Source of the DNA: Zobellella denitrificans
GTDB lineage: Bacteria > Pseudomonadota > Gammaproteobacteria > Enterobacterales > Aeromonadaceae
NCBI RefSeq assembly: GCF_002237365.1
Contig: NZ_NMUO01000029.1
Location: forward strand, 1-39,287
Length of the DNA: 39,287 bases
Direction: 5' to 3'
Within the stretch, counting starts at the first letter, position 1. Every line of letters begins with the position of its first letter. Below the pieces are notes generated by a model, which was not told the origin of the DNA, made no database searches, and saw nothing but the letters and a program-made list of their open reading frames with translations. Made by a program: the position numbers and the translations under genes. Positions 24,953 to 33,480 of this stretch are shown piece after piece.

Positions 24953-25051
24953 AAGCCATTGCCCGCAAGCTTGGCCGTGGCCCTCATGGAACGGCACAAC
25001 GAACAGGGCGAGCATGTCGCCTTTGGCACCGGCACCTTCCTGGTGGGCTGA
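24953..25051 (+). pseudogene. Remnant of a YigI-type acyl-CoA thioesterase
   Basis: Between recQ and rarD, one frame reads SLAVALMERHNEQGEHVAFG followed by TGTFLVG and a stop. This resembles the last 25-30 residues of E. coli YigI (VAVARVELHNEEQLYIASAT, then ATYMVG). E. coli has yigI at this place between rarD and recQ. Upstream a TAA (24950-24952) breaks the frame, and no hot-dog-fold sequence precedes it, so only the 3' end remains. The rest of this 315-bp gap shows no other gene. Confidence 0.6.
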
Positions 25052-25151
25052 ATCACCGGCGTGAAAGTACCAACCAGTTACATTTGCTACTGGCCAGGCG
25101 GCCCATCCTGTGGCTAAACTGGTTTTCCATCCTATCACCCGATTTTTGACC

Positions 25152-26072
25152 ATGGCAAAAGACCAAGCCGCCCAGGGCGCCCTGTTCGCCCTCGGCGCCT
25201 ATTTCCTGTGGGGCATAGCCCCCCTCTACTTCAAGCAGTTGATGGCGGTGCCGGCCTTCGAGATCCTCACCCACAGGGTGATCTGGTCCTTCCTGCTGCT
25301 GCTGGCGCTGATCAGCGCCCTCGGGTACTGGCCCCGGGTCAGGGCCATATTGCGCGCGCCGCGCCAGTTGCTGATGCTGCTGCTGTCGTCGGTCACCATC
25401 GGCCTCAACTGGCTGGTGTTTATCTGGGCGGTCAACAACGACCATATGCTGGATGCCAGCCTGGGTTATTACATCAACCCGCTGTTCAACATAGTGCTGG
25501 CCATGCTGTTCCTGGGCGAGCGCTTCCGTCCCCTGCAGTGGCTGGCGGTGGGCCTGGCGAGCACCGGCGTGCTCATCCAGGTGCTGGTGTTCGGCAGCCT
25601 GCCCTGGGTGGCGCTGGTGCTGGCGCTGTCCTTCGGGCTTTATGGGCTGATCCGCAAGCAGGTGCCGGTGGATCCCTTTACCGGCCTGATGCTGGAAACC
25701 CTGGTGCTGCTGCCCGCCGCCGCCCTCTACCTGTGGGGCTTTGCCGACACCGCCACCAGCCACCTGGGCGAGAACCCGCTCAGCCTCAACCTCTGGCTGA
25801 TCTCCGCCGGCCTGGTCACCACGGCGCCGCTGCTGCTGTTCGCCGGCGCCGCCCGGCGGCTTAGGCTGTCCACCCTCGGCTTCTTCCAGTACCTGGGGCC
25901 CAGCCTGATGTTCCTGCTGGCGGTGCTGCTCTACAACGAGCCCTTCACCCGGGACAAGGTGATCACCTTCGCCCTGATCTGGACCGCCCTGGTGATCTAC
26001 ACCCTGGACGGCCTGCGCCAGCGGCGGCGCAATCTTTTACAAAACAGCGGCGGCCCCGAGCCGCTAAAATAG
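25152..26072 (+). CDS. rarD: EamA-family transporter RarD
   Basis: 306 residues, about ten membrane helices, drug/metabolite transporter superfamily. It is close to E. coli RarD along its whole length: GAYFLWGIAPLYFKQL, FEILTHRVIWSF, NWLVFIWAVNNDHMLDASLG, YYINPLFNI, LFLGERF, and near the end RLRLSTLGFFQYLGPSLMFL. The substrate is not firmly known (the name reflects chloramphenicol sensitivity). The ATG at 25152 gives the RarD-type N-terminus; a GTG at 25110 is possible but has no family support. It is followed after 4 bp by an AraC-type regulator. Confidence 0.93.
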   Translation: MAKDQAAQGALFALGAYFLWGIAPLYFKQLMAVPAFEILTHRVIWSFLLLLALISALGYWPRVRAILRAPRQLLMLLLSSVTIGLNWLVFIWAVNNDHMLDASLGYYINPLFNIVLAMLFLGERFRPLQWLAVGLASTGVLIQVLVFGSLPWVALVLALSFGLYGLIRKQVPVDPFTGLMLETLVLLPAAALYLWGFADTATSHLGENPLSLNLWLISAGLVTTAPLLLFAGAARRLRLSTLGFFQYLGPSLMFLLAVLLYNEPFTRDKVITFALIWTALVIYTLDGLRQRRRNLLQNSGGPEPLK

Positions 26073-26076
26073 CGGG

Positions 26077-26865
26077 ATGAGCGACGTCAAATACTGGAAA
26101 TACCCGGGCCTGGACGGCCTGGAACTGTGCCTGGCAGATCATGTGGCCTTTCGCTACGGCCGCCATGTCCACCTCGACTACCATCTCGGCCTGGTCGAGC
26201 TGGGGGCGCAGAACTTCATCCACCAGGGCAGCTCGGCGCCGCTGGCGCCGGGCCAGTTGTCGCTGCTCAACCCGGACATCGCCCACGACGGCAGCTGTTT
26301 CGGCGAACTGGGCTTTCGGGTACGGGTATTTTCCCTCGCCCCGGAGCTGATGGCCACCCTGGCCGAGGAGCTGGAGCAGGCCCCGCCCTTCTTCGGCCGG
26401 CCCCTGCTGCACCAACCCCGGCTCTACCGGCAGAGCCTGGCGCTGCACCGGCAACTGGAACAAGGGGCGCTGGCCGCGGAAGAGGCCGAAAGCCAGCTGC
26501 TGGCCCTGCTGTCCGACTTCTTCCCCTATCGGGAGCAACGACCGCTGGAGGCCGCCGCCCTCGGCCGGCTGCGCGACCGGCTGCTGGCCGGGCTGGACCA
26601 GCCCCACCCCCTGGAGCAACTCGCCGCCGACGCCGGTCTCTCGCGCTTCCAGTTTTTGCGCCGGTTCAAGGCGGCCGTGGGCATGACACCCCACGCCTAC
26701 CTCCGGCGGCTGCGGCTGGAAGCCGCCAAGAAACAGCTGGCCCAAGGCCGCGCCGTCGCCGACACCGCCCTGGCGGTGGGCTTTTTCGATCAGGCCCACT
26801 TCCACCGCGCCTTCGTGGCCGCCTACCGCATCACCCCGGCCCGCTTCCGCACCCAGATGCAATAA
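26077..26865 (+). CDS. AraC-family transcriptional regulator
   Basis: 262 residues. The N-terminal cupin-like effector domain (about 15-145) has FRYGRHVHLDYHLGLVELGA and LAPGQLSLLNPDIAHDGSC. The C-terminal AraC DNA-binding domain (about 165-262) has two helix-turn-helix units: LEQLAADAGLSRFQFLRRFK and DTALAVGFFDQAHFHRAFVA, then the hallmark ITPARFR. It begins 4 bp after rarD and ends 62 bp before a LysE-type exporter in the same direction. AraC regulators of this kind often control an adjacent LysE-type amino-acid exporter, so that is the probable target. The effector is not known. Confidence 0.92.
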   Translation: MSDVKYWKYPGLDGLELCLADHVAFRYGRHVHLDYHLGLVELGAQNFIHQGSSAPLAPGQLSLLNPDIAHDGSCFGELGFRVRVFSLAPELMATLAEELEQAPPFFGRPLLHQPRLYRQSLALHRQLEQGALAAEEAESQLLALLSDFFPYREQRPLEAAALGRLRDRLLAGLDQPHPLEQLAADAGLSRFQFLRRFKAAVGMTPHAYLRRLRLEAAKKQLAQGRAVADTALAVGFFDQAHFHRAFVAAYRITPARFRTQMQ

Positions 26866-26927
26866 GTTACAAGCCGGCGGCCCGCCAGCACCCTAGGCTG
26901 TGAGCATCCCCCTCACCGGAGCCGCAC

Positions 26928-27557
26928 ATGGACACCTCCCTTCTTCTCACCATAGGATTCATTCACCTGGTGGCGCTGGCCAGCCCGGGGCCGGACCTGG
27001 CGCTGATGCTGCGCTTCTCGGCCCGGCGCCGGGCCGCCCTGGGCGCGGCCAGCGGCATCGCCGCCGGCATACTGGTGCACAGCCTGCTCAGCCTCACCGG
27101 CATCAGCCTGCTGATCCAGGGCCAGCCGCTGCTGTTCAGCCTGGTGCGACTGGCCGGCGCCGCCTACCTCGGCTGGCTGGGCTGGGGCGCGCTTAAGGCA
27201 TCCCTGACACCGGCTGCGAACAGGCTCACCGCTGCGTCCGGGGTGCCGGAGCAGGGCTTCTGGGCCGGCTTCAGCACCAATCTGCTCAACCCCAAGGCGC
27301 TGGTGTTCTTTATCGGCCTGCTCGCCGCCCTGGTCGGGCCCGAGGTGGGCTGGCTGACCCGGGGCCTGCTGGTGCTGGAGCTGTTCCTGCTCAGCCTGCT
27401 GTGGTTCCTGGCCCTGGCCTGGTGGCTGTCGTCGCTTAAGGTGCAGGCCCGGCTGCTGGCCTGGAGCCGGCCGGTCAACGCCCTGTGCGGCCTGCTGTTC
27501 TGCGGCGTGGCCGGCTCCATCCTCTGGCTGGTGGCGGGTGAATTGGCGGGAAGCTAG
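26928..27557 (+). CDS. LysE/RhtB-family amino-acid exporter
   Basis: 209 residues, about six membrane helices. The family signature near the N-terminus reads HLVALASPGPDLALMLRFSA. GAAYLGWLGWGALKA and GFSTNLLNPKALVFFIGLLA follow, as in the RhtC subgroup. It is expected to export threonine, homoserine or related amino acids. Its position near recQ matches rhtC in E. coli, but the identity is too uncertain to name it. ACCGGAG stands before the ATG. It is preceded by the AraC regulator and followed by a terminator. Confidence 0.9.
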   Translation: MDTSLLLTIGFIHLVALASPGPDLALMLRFSARRRAALGAASGIAAGILVHSLLSLTGISLLIQGQPLLFSLVRLAGAAYLGWLGWGALKASLTPAANRLTAASGVPEQGFWAGFSTNLLNPKALVFFIGLLAALVGPEVGWLTRGLLVLELFLLSLLWFLALAWWLSSLKVQARLLAWSRPVNALCGLLFCGVAGSILWLVAGELAGS

Positions 27558-27560
27558 GGC

Positions 27561-27581
27561 GGGCCGGCCAAACGCCGGCCC
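27561..27581. terminator. Hairpin between the exporter and yecH-like gene
   Basis: GGGCCGGC (27561-27568), a 5-nt loop and GCCGGCCC (27574-27581) form a perfect 8-bp stem between convergent genes. GAAAGGG follows on the plus side. Stem sequence and 3' flank (GAAA) equal those of the ryhB/elbB terminator at 19779-19799. Confidence 0.65.
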
Positions 27582-27588
27582 GAAAGGG

Positions 27589-27822
27589 TCAGTGTGCGCA
27601 GACTTCGGCGAAGTTGAGCTGCCAGCCCTGCTCGGTCAGCACCAGCTTGCCCTTGGCCTGCATGATGGGCAGCAGTTCGTCCAGGCTCAGATCCTGGTGG
27701 GAGCAGGTGCAGAAACGGGCCGCCTCGCCGAAGCGTTCGGCCGCGAAGGCGTGGATATCGGCGGCGGGCACCGGCCGGGCGTGGGCCAGCAGGGCGTGCA
27801 GCAAGTCGTGGGCGTGGGTCAT
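27589..27822 (-). CDS. YecH-like family protein
   Basis: 77 residues from the ATG at 27822 (GGAG upstream). HDLLHALLAHARPVPAADIH, FGEAARFCTCSHQDLSLDEL and the final CAH match the small YecH proteins, which have a conserved His near the start, a THxC/CTC-type Cys region and a CxH end (E. coli ends ICRH). These residues suggest metal binding; the function is unknown. A 13-residue longer start at 27861 is possible. It lies 73 bp after the uvrD stop in the same direction. Confidence 0.8.
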   Translation of the reverse strand: MTHAHDLLHALLAHARPVPAADIHAFAAERFGEAARFCTCSHQDLSLDELLPIMQAKGKLVLTEQGWQLNFAEVCAH

Positions 27823-27895
27823 CTCGGTCTCCGGATTGAACAAACGGCGCTGTTGTACCATGGCCGCCGGCTCCCGACGCTGATCGACATCAAAC

Positions 27896-30064
27896 TCAGA
27901 CCGCTTCCAGCCTGGCATAGGCGGTGACCAGCCATTTGCTGCCGCCGTCGTCGAAGTTGACCTGCACCCGGCTCTGGGCGCCGGCGCCCTCGAAGTTGAG
28001 CACCACCCCCTCGCCGAACTTGGGGTGCAGCACCCGCTGGCCCAGGCGGAAGCCGGTCTGGTCGAAGGTCTCCTGCACCCGGTCCTGGCTGAAGCGGCCG
28101 TTGGGCAGGGCCCGGGTGACTTTCGCCTTGAGCCGGATCTCCTCCAGGCAGTCGGCGGGCAGCTCCTTGATAAAGCGGCTGGGCCGGTGGAACATCTCCC
28201 GGCCGTAGAGGCGGCGGCTCTCCGCATGGCTGATATAGAGCTTGTGCATCGCCCGGGTCATGCCCACGTAGGCCAGCCGGCGCTCCTCCTCCAGCCGGCG
28301 GCTCTCCTCCGCCGACAGCTGGCTGGGGAACATGCCCTCCTCCAGCCCCACCATGAACACCAGCGGGAACTCCAGGCCCTTGGCCGAGTGCAGCGTCATC
28401 AGCTGCACCGCGTCATCGAACTGATCCGCCTGGCCCTCGCCCGCCTCCAGCGCCGCGTGGGACAAAAAGGCCGACAGCGGCGACATCTCGTCCTCCTCCG
28501 CCGGACTGAACTGGCGGGTGGCGCTGACCAGTTCCTCCAGGTTCTCCACCCGGGACTGGGCCTTCTCGCCCTTTTCCGCCAGGTACATGGCCTTGAGCCC
28601 GGACAGCTCGATCACCCGATCGGTCTGCAGGTGCAGCGGCAGCTCCCGGGTGTCGTCCTCCAGCTGGTTGATCAGCGCCAGGAAGCGGCTCACCGCCGAG
28701 GCGGCCCGGCCGGTGAGGATTTTTTCCTCCACCAGCGCCCAGGCCGACTGCCACAGGGTCTGCTGGCGGTCCCGGGCGGCGTCGCGGATCAACCCCAGGG
28801 TGCGTTCGCCGATGCCGCGGGTGGGGGTGTTGACGATGCGCTCGAAGGAGGCCTCGTCGCCCCTGTTGTTGATGAGGCGCAGGTAGCCGAGGGCGTCCTT
28901 GATCTCCTGGCGCTCGAAGAAGCGCAGGCCGCCGTAGATGCGGTAAGGCAGGCGCTCCTGGATCAGCGCCTCTTCCAGCACCCGGGACTGGGCGTTGTTG
29001 CGGTAGAGGATGGCGGTTTCGCTTAAGCTTCCGTCCTGCTGGCGCCACTGCTTGATGCGCTCCACCACGAAGCGGGCCTCGTCCACCTCGTTGAAGGCGC
29101 TGTAGATGGCGATGGGCTCGCCCTCGGCGCCCTCGGTCCACAGCTCCTTGCCCATGCGCTCGGCGTTGTTGGCGATCAGGGTGTTGGCGGCCTTGAGGAT
29201 GGTGCCGGTGGAGCGGTAGTTCTGCTCCAGGCGAATGGTCTCGGCGCCGGGAAAATCGGCCAGGAAGCGGGCGATGTTCTCCACCCGCGCCCCGCGCCAG
29301 CCGTAGATGGACTGGTCGTCGTCGCCCACTATCATCACCCGGGCGCGGTCGCCGGCCAGCATCCGCAGCCAGGCGTACTGGATGCTGTTGGTGTCCTGGA
29401 ACTCGTCCACCAGGATATGGCGGAAGCGGTCCTGGTAGTGCTGCAATATGTGCGGCTTGTGCAGCCACAGTTCGTGGGCGCGCAGCAGCAGCTCGGCGAA
29501 GTCCACCAACCCGGCCCGGTCGCAGGTGTCCTGATAGACCTGGTAGATCTGGCGGTAGGTCTTCTGCAGCGGATCGTTGAGCACCTGGATGTCGCCCGGG
29601 CGCAGGCCTTCATCCTTGCGGGCGTTGATAAAGCCGGCGGCCTGGCGCGGCGGCCACTGTTTTTCGTCCAGGTTCAGGCTCTTGAGGACGCGGCGCAGCA
29701 GCCGCAGCTGATCGTCCGAGTCGAGGATCTGGAAGTCCTGGGGCAGGTTGGCGTCCAGGTGGTGGGCGCGCAGCAGCCGGTGGGCCAGGCCGTGGAAGGT
29801 GCCGAGCCAGAGCCCGAACAGCCGCCCGCCCAGCAGTTGCTCCACCCGGCCGCGCATCTCGGCGGCCGCCTTGTTGGTGAAGGTCACCGCCAGGATGGCG
29901 GAGGCCGGCACCTGCTCCACCTGCATCAGCCAGGCGATGCGATGCACCAGCACCCGGGTCTTGCCGCTGCCAGCCCCGGCCAGCACCAGCATGTTCTGGG
30001 AAGGGGCGGCCACCGCCTCGCGTTGCTTGTCGTTCATGCCGTCAAGCAGGCTGGATACATCCAT
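27896..30064 (-). CDS. uvrD: DNA helicase II (UvrD)
   Basis: 722 residues (E. coli 720). An SF1A 3'-5' helicase acting in nucleotide excision repair and mismatch repair. Motif I is AGAGSGKT (29-36), motif Ia VTFTNKAAAEMRGRV, motif II LVDEFQDTN, motif III GDDDQSIYGWRGA, motif IV LEQNYRST, motif V LMTLHSAKGLEFPLV and motif VI RLAYVGMTRA. The C-terminal Tudor-like end is FGEGVVLNFEGAGAQSRVQV. In E. coli uvrD is SOS-induced, but no correctly spaced LexA box is visible here. A large palindromic element fills the space between yigB and uvrD where its promoter would lie. Confidence 0.97.
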   Translation of the reverse strand: MDVSSLLDGMNDKQREAVAAPSQNMLVLAGAGSGKTRVLVHRIAWLMQVEQVPASAILAVTFTNKAAAEMRGRVEQLLGGRLFGLWLGTFHGLAHRLLRAHHLDANLPQDFQILDSDDQLRLLRRVLKSLNLDEKQWPPRQAAGFINARKDEGLRPGDIQVLNDPLQKTYRQIYQVYQDTCDRAGLVDFAELLLRAHELWLHKPHILQHYQDRFRHILVDEFQDTNSIQYAWLRMLAGDRARVMIVGDDDQSIYGWRGARVENIARFLADFPGAETIRLEQNYRSTGTILKAANTLIANNAERMGKELWTEGAEGEPIAIYSAFNEVDEARFVVERIKQWRQQDGSLSETAILYRNNAQSRVLEEALIQERLPYRIYGGLRFFERQEIKDALGYLRLINNRGDEASFERIVNTPTRGIGERTLGLIRDAARDRQQTLWQSAWALVEEKILTGRAASAVSRFLALINQLEDDTRELPLHLQTDRVIELSGLKAMYLAEKGEKAQSRVENLEELVSATRQFSPAEEDEMSPLSAFLSHAALEAGEGQADQFDDAVQLMTLHSAKGLEFPLVFMVGLEEGMFPSQLSAEESRRLEEERRLAYVGMTRAMHKLYISHAESRRLYGREMFHRPSRFIKELPADCLEEIRLKAKVTRALPNGRFSQDRVQETFDQTGFRLGQRVLHPKFGEGVVLNFEGAGAQSRVQVNFDDGGSKWLVTAYARLEAV

Positions 30065-30115
30065 CTTGGCTCCTGTCTCGTTCTCTTATCGAGTGCAACA
30101 CCGAACCGTCAAAGA

Positions 30116-30216
30116 GGGACAGAGGATGGGCTAAGCCAACCGTCGATGGCATGGATGCCATCGTCGAGCATACAGGGAAGTACTTGCTGCGTGTTGGCGT
30201 GGCCACCCTCTGTCCC
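30116..30216. repeat. Large nested palindromic element upstream of uvrD
   Basis: Left arm 30116-30140 (GGGACAGAGG, then ATGGGCTAAGCCAAC) pairs with right arm 30193-30216 (GTTGGCGTGGCCAC, then CCTCTGTCCC) with about three mismatches and one gap. Inside, CGATGGCAT-GG-ATGCCATCG (30144-30163) is a second perfect palindrome. CCTCTGT (30207-30213) can also pair with ACAGAGG (30223-30229). The element fills the 192-bp yigB-uvrD gap and is less GC-rich than its surroundings. It resembles interspersed palindromic or MITE-like repeats, but no second copy is in the window. Confidence 0.6.
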
Positions 30217-30256
30217 GATAGCACAGAGGCTGACCGGCATTGCGATATGGCGGCGA

Positions 30257-30964
30257 TTATAACAGCTCCAGCAGCTGCTCCAACCGCTCCAGGGCCACCT
30301 GGGGCAGACAGTGCAGATCCGCTTCGCTGCGGCCGTTGTCGTTGAGCCACACCGCCTGGCAGCCACTGCGTACGGCGCCGGCCACGTCGGTGTTGATATG
30401 GTCGCCGATATGCAGGATCTCGGACGGCGCCACCCCCAGCCGTTCGGCCAGGGTCAGGAACAGGTCCGGCGCCGGCTTCATCCGGCCGTCGGGCCCGGCC
30501 CTGAGCACCACCTCGAAATAAGGCGCCAGCTCGGTGCGCTCCAGCGGCAGGTTGCCGTTGGTGATCACCGCCAGCCGGTGACGCCGGCCCAGGGTGGAGA
30601 GCACCCTGTGGGTCACCTCGGGCACCCGTATTTTGCCGCGTTCGGCCAGAAAACCCTGGTAATACTCCTCGGCCAGCATCTCGGCCCTGTCCCCGGCCAC
30701 GCCCTGGCGGAGCAGGCCCTCGGTCAGCACCGCCCGCCGGCAGGCGCTCACATCGTGGGCCAGTGCGGGCCGCTCCTGCAGCAGTTGCCGCTTGATCGCG
30801 GCCAGTTGCTCCTTGCCGAGCAGGGTCGACTCGGGGTGATCCTGCTTCAGGGCGTCGAGCAGCCAGGCTTCCGCCGCCGCCATCACCGGCACGTTGTCGT
30901 ACAGGGTGTCGTCCAGATCGAAGCTGAGTACCTTGACGGGGCCGAGTCGTTTGTAAAAGCGCAT
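30257..30964 (-). CDS. yigB: HAD phosphatase YigB (riboflavin-pathway phosphatase)
   Basis: 235 residues. A haloacid-dehalogenase-like phosphatase; E. coli YigB dephosphorylates 5-amino-6-(5-phospho-D-ribitylamino)uracil for riboflavin synthesis. Motif I is LSFDLDDTLYDN (Asp16 nucleophile, Asp18), motif II is VITNGN, motif III is the Lys in GRMKPAPDLFL, and motif IV is HIGDHINTDVAGA. A helical cap lies between motifs I and II. It lies 74 bp after xerC, as in E. coli (xerC-yigB-uvrD). Confidence 0.93.
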   Translation of the reverse strand: MRFYKRLGPVKVLSFDLDDTLYDNVPVMAAAEAWLLDALKQDHPESTLLGKEQLAAIKRQLLQERPALAHDVSACRRAVLTEGLLRQGVAGDRAEMLAEEYYQGFLAERGKIRVPEVTHRVLSTLGRRHRLAVITNGNLPLERTELAPYFEVVLRAGPDGRMKPAPDLFLTLAERLGVAPSEILHIGDHINTDVAGAVRSGCQAVWLNDNGRSEADLHCLPQVALERLEQLLELL

Positions 30965-31038
30965 CCTGGATTCCGGGTAAAGGGCAGTGAGGGGATTCTA
31001 ACCAAAAAACCGGGGACGAGTCCTGGAAATTGGGGCGG

Positions 31039-31977
31039 CTATTCCTCTTCCTTGCGCCGTTTGGCCCTGGGATGGGCCTGGTCGTAGGCCTTGGCCAGGT
31101 GCTGGAAGTCGAGATGGGTATAGATCTGGGTGGTGGCGAGATCCGCATGGCCCAGCAGCTCCTGCACCGCGCGCAGATCGCCGCTGGACTCCAGCATATG
31201 GGTGGCGAAGGAATGGCGCAGCTTGTGGGGATGCACATGGCTCGACAGCGCCTGCTGTTGTCCGCGCTTGGCCAGGCGCAGCTGCACGCTGCGATGGGAA
31301 ATGCGCCGCCGCTGCTGGCTGACGAACAGCGCCGGCTCGTCCGGCCCGGCCAGCTCATTGCGCACCGCCAGCCACTTCTCCAGCCAGTCCAGCGCCATCC
31401 GCCCCACCGGCAGGATGCGCTCCTTGTTGCCCTTGCCGATCACCCGCAGCTGGCGTTCGGCAAACTGCACGTCGCCCAGGTTCAGGCCGACCAGCTCGTC
31501 CAGGCGCAGGCCGGAGGAATACAGCAGCTCCATGATGGCCCTGTCCCGCACCGTCAGGGGGTCGGACTCGTCGAGGTTCATCAGCTGGTGCAGCTCGTCC
31601 ACGTCCAGGTTCTTGGGCAGGGGCCGGCCCTGCTTGGGGGCGCTGACCCCCTTGGCGGGATTGGCGGACAATACGCCCTGCAGCACCAGCCAGTCGCAGA
31701 AGCTGCGCAGGGCGCTGAGCTGGGTGGCGATGGAGCGGGGCGACAGCCCCTGCTTGTGCAGGCGGGTGGCGAGGCCACGCACATGGGACACGGTCAGCGC
31801 CCGCCATTGGCCAAGGTGCAGCTCGACCAGCTGGCCGGCCATGGCGTACAGGTGGCGGCCGTAGCCGTCGCGGGTGTGGGCGCTCAGCTGGCGCTCTACC
31901 CGCAGGTATTCGAGGAAGTCGGCGATGGCCGCGGCCGGCTCAGGCGCGGCCGGCCGGGTCGGCTCAGGGCTGGCCAT
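31039..31977 (-). CDS. xerC: Site-specific tyrosine recombinase XerC
   Basis: 312 residues. With XerD it resolves chromosome dimers at dif under FtsK control. The N-terminal SAM-like core-binding domain (18-105) has FLEYLRVERQLSAHT. The catalytic domain has the full set: Arg158 (SSGLRLDEL), Lys182 (GKGNKER), His251 and Arg254 (HKLRHSFATH), His277 (LGHADL) and the nucleophile Tyr286 (TQIYTHLD). It overlaps the end of the DUF484 gene by 14 bp. The C-terminus is basic (RAKRRKEEE). No dif site was recognised in the window. Confidence 0.96.
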   Translation of the reverse strand: MASPEPTRPAAPEPAAAIADFLEYLRVERQLSAHTRDGYGRHLYAMAGQLVELHLGQWRALTVSHVRGLATRLHKQGLSPRSIATQLSALRSFCDWLVLQGVLSANPAKGVSAPKQGRPLPKNLDVDELHQLMNLDESDPLTVRDRAIMELLYSSGLRLDELVGLNLGDVQFAERQLRVIGKGNKERILPVGRMALDWLEKWLAVRNELAGPDEPALFVSQQRRRISHRSVQLRLAKRGQQQALSSHVHPHKLRHSFATHMLESSGDLRAVQELLGHADLATTQIYTHLDFQHLAKAYDQAHPRAKRRKEEE

Positions 31978-32647
31978 CGGCCACCAGCCGGGGCAGCAAC
32001 TGGGCGAGGAAGTCGGCGAGCTGGCGGATGATCAGGGTGTCCATGCCCGACCGGTAGTGGCCGCTGTCGCCGCTGCCGAAGGCCAGCAGTCCCATCTCCC
32101 CTGCCCGGCCCAGGCGGATCAGGGCACAGGAGTTGACCAGGGCATCGCCGAACAGCCGCTGCTTCTCGTCCTTGCCGAGCCGGCCCAGATAGACGTCCTG
32201 GCCCGCCATCCGCTCCCGGTACAGCCGCTCCAGCTGCTCGCCGGGCAGGGCTCGGGGCAGGTCGCGCCAGCGGGCGTCCGGTACCAGCCGCACCGCCGAC
32301 ACCCGCAGCTGCTCCCGCAGGGTGCGCCCCATGCACTGTTCGAGCTCGGCCAGGTCGCCGCACTCGAACAGGCGCGGATAGAGATCCAGGTACACCCGGA
32401 AGATGCGCTCGTTCTCCCCGGCCACCGTCATCAGCTGGGTGATCTCCTCCTCCAGGGCATGGATGCGCTGGCGCTGGCGCTCCAGCTTGGCCTCCACCAG
32501 GGAGACGCTGCCGCGTTGCTCGTGGGGCAGGCGCAACTGCTCCAGCAGGCCCCGCTGGCGCAGAAAGAAATCCGGCCGGGCGGCCAGGTAATCGGCGATA
32601 CGGCTTTCATCCAGCCCGGCTTCGGCCAGTCGGGTTCTGTCGGTCAT
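31964..32647 (-). CDS. DUF484 family protein (YigA)
   Basis: 227 residues. DUF484 proteins have a GAF-like fold and lie between dapF and xerC in most gammaproteobacteria; function unknown. Visible parts are an N-terminal [20 protein letters not shown] motif, a coiled-coil stretch ([20 protein letters not shown]) and a GAF-like C-terminal half. The ATG overlaps the dapF stop (ATGA, 32644-32647) and its end overlaps xerC, so translation of the three is coupled. The homologue in E. coli is yigA. Confidence 0.9.
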   Translation of the reverse strand: MTDRTRLAEAGLDESRIADYLAARPDFFLRQRGLLEQLRLPHEQRGSVSLVEAKLERQRQRIHALEEEITQLMTVAGENERIFRVYLDLYPRLFECGDLAELEQCMGRTLREQLRVSAVRLVPDARWRDLPRALPGEQLERLYRERMAGQDVYLGRLGKDEKQRLFGDALVNSCALIRLGRAGEMGLLAFGSGDSGHYRSGMDTLIIRQLADFLAQLLPRLVADGQP

Positions 32648-33471
32648 AGGTTGATCTGTCCGTCGAAGACGTGTTCCGCCGGGCCCGTCATGTACACCGG
32701 CTTGCCCGGTCCCTTCCAGGCGATGGTGAGGCTGCCGCCGGGCAGGTGCACCTGCACCCGCTCCGCCAGTTTGCCCCAGCTCATGCCGGTCACCGCCGCC
32801 GCGCAGGCGCCGGTACCGCAGGCCAGGGTCTCGCCGGCGCCGCGCTCGTACACCCGCAGGTTGATCTCCCGGGCGTTGAGCACCTGCATAAAGCCGACGT
32901 TGACCCGGGCCGGGAAGCGCTCATGGCTTTCCAGCTCGGGGCCCAGGCTGGCCACCAGCTCGGTGTTGATATCATCCACTTCCAGCACGCAGTGGGGGTT
33001 GCCCATGGACACGGTGCCGCACAGCACCGTCTGGTCCTGGGTGCGGATCAGGTAGGTCTTCTCCGCCTTCTGGGCCTTGAACGGAATATTGGCCGGCTCG
33101 AAGTCGGGCACCCCCATGTTGACGGTGACCTGGTTGTCCTTCTCCAGCTGCAGCACTATGTTGCCCTTCTGGGTGCTGACGTTGATCCTGTCCTTGTTGG
33201 TCAGCCCCTTGAGCCGCACGAAACGGGCGAAGCAGCGGGCGCCGTTGCCGCACTGCTCCACCTCGGAGCCGTCGGCATTGAAGATGCGGTAGTGGAAATC
33301 GAGCTCGGGATCATAGGGTGGCTCCACCAGCAGCAGCTGGTCGAAGCCGATGCCGAAATGGCGATCGGCGAGCTGGCGGATCACCTCGGGATTGAAGAAC
33401 ACCTTCTGGGTGACGCCATCGACCACCATAAAGTCGTTGCCGAGCCCCTGCATTTTGGAAAAGTGGATCAC
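32644..33471 (-). CDS. dapF: Diaminopimelate epimerase
   Basis: 275 residues. It interconverts LL- and meso-diaminopimelate for lysine and peptidoglycan synthesis, using two Cys without cofactor. Both are visible: Cys74 in EQCGNGARC and Cys218 in [28 protein letters not shown] and MGNPHCV are family signatures. The start is a GTG at 33471, with GAGG 5 bp before it and only 9 bp after the lysA stop. Product and substrate link it to LysA, the next enzyme, encoded directly upstream. Confidence 0.97.
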   Translation of the reverse strand: MIHFSKMQGLGNDFMVVDGVTQKVFFNPEVIRQLADRHFGIGFDQLLLVEPPYDPELDFHYRIFNADGSEVEQCGNGARCFARFVRLKGLTNKDRINVSTQKGNIVLQLEKDNQVTVNMGVPDFEPANIPFKAQKAEKTYLIRTQDQTVLCGTVSMGNPHCVLEVDDINTELVASLGPELESHERFPARVNVGFMQVLNAREINLRVYERGAGETLACGTGACAAAVTGMSWGKLAERVQVHLPGGSLTIAWKGPGKPVYMTGPAEHVFDGQINL

Positions 33472-33480
33472 GCTTACCTC

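Noticed and set aside
27561-27581. Dispersed repeat family from identical GGGCCGGC hairpins here and at 19779-19799
   Set aside because: Only the 8-bp stem and a short flank are shared, both at convergent gene ends; convergence on a GC-rich terminator stem is enough to explain it.
30209-30226. LexA (SOS) box candidate upstream of uvrD: CTGT...ACAG
   Set aside because: CTGT and ACAG are separated by 9 bases, and LexA boxes need 8. The half-sites belong to the palindromic element. CTGTATG on the minus strand near 30170 has no second half.
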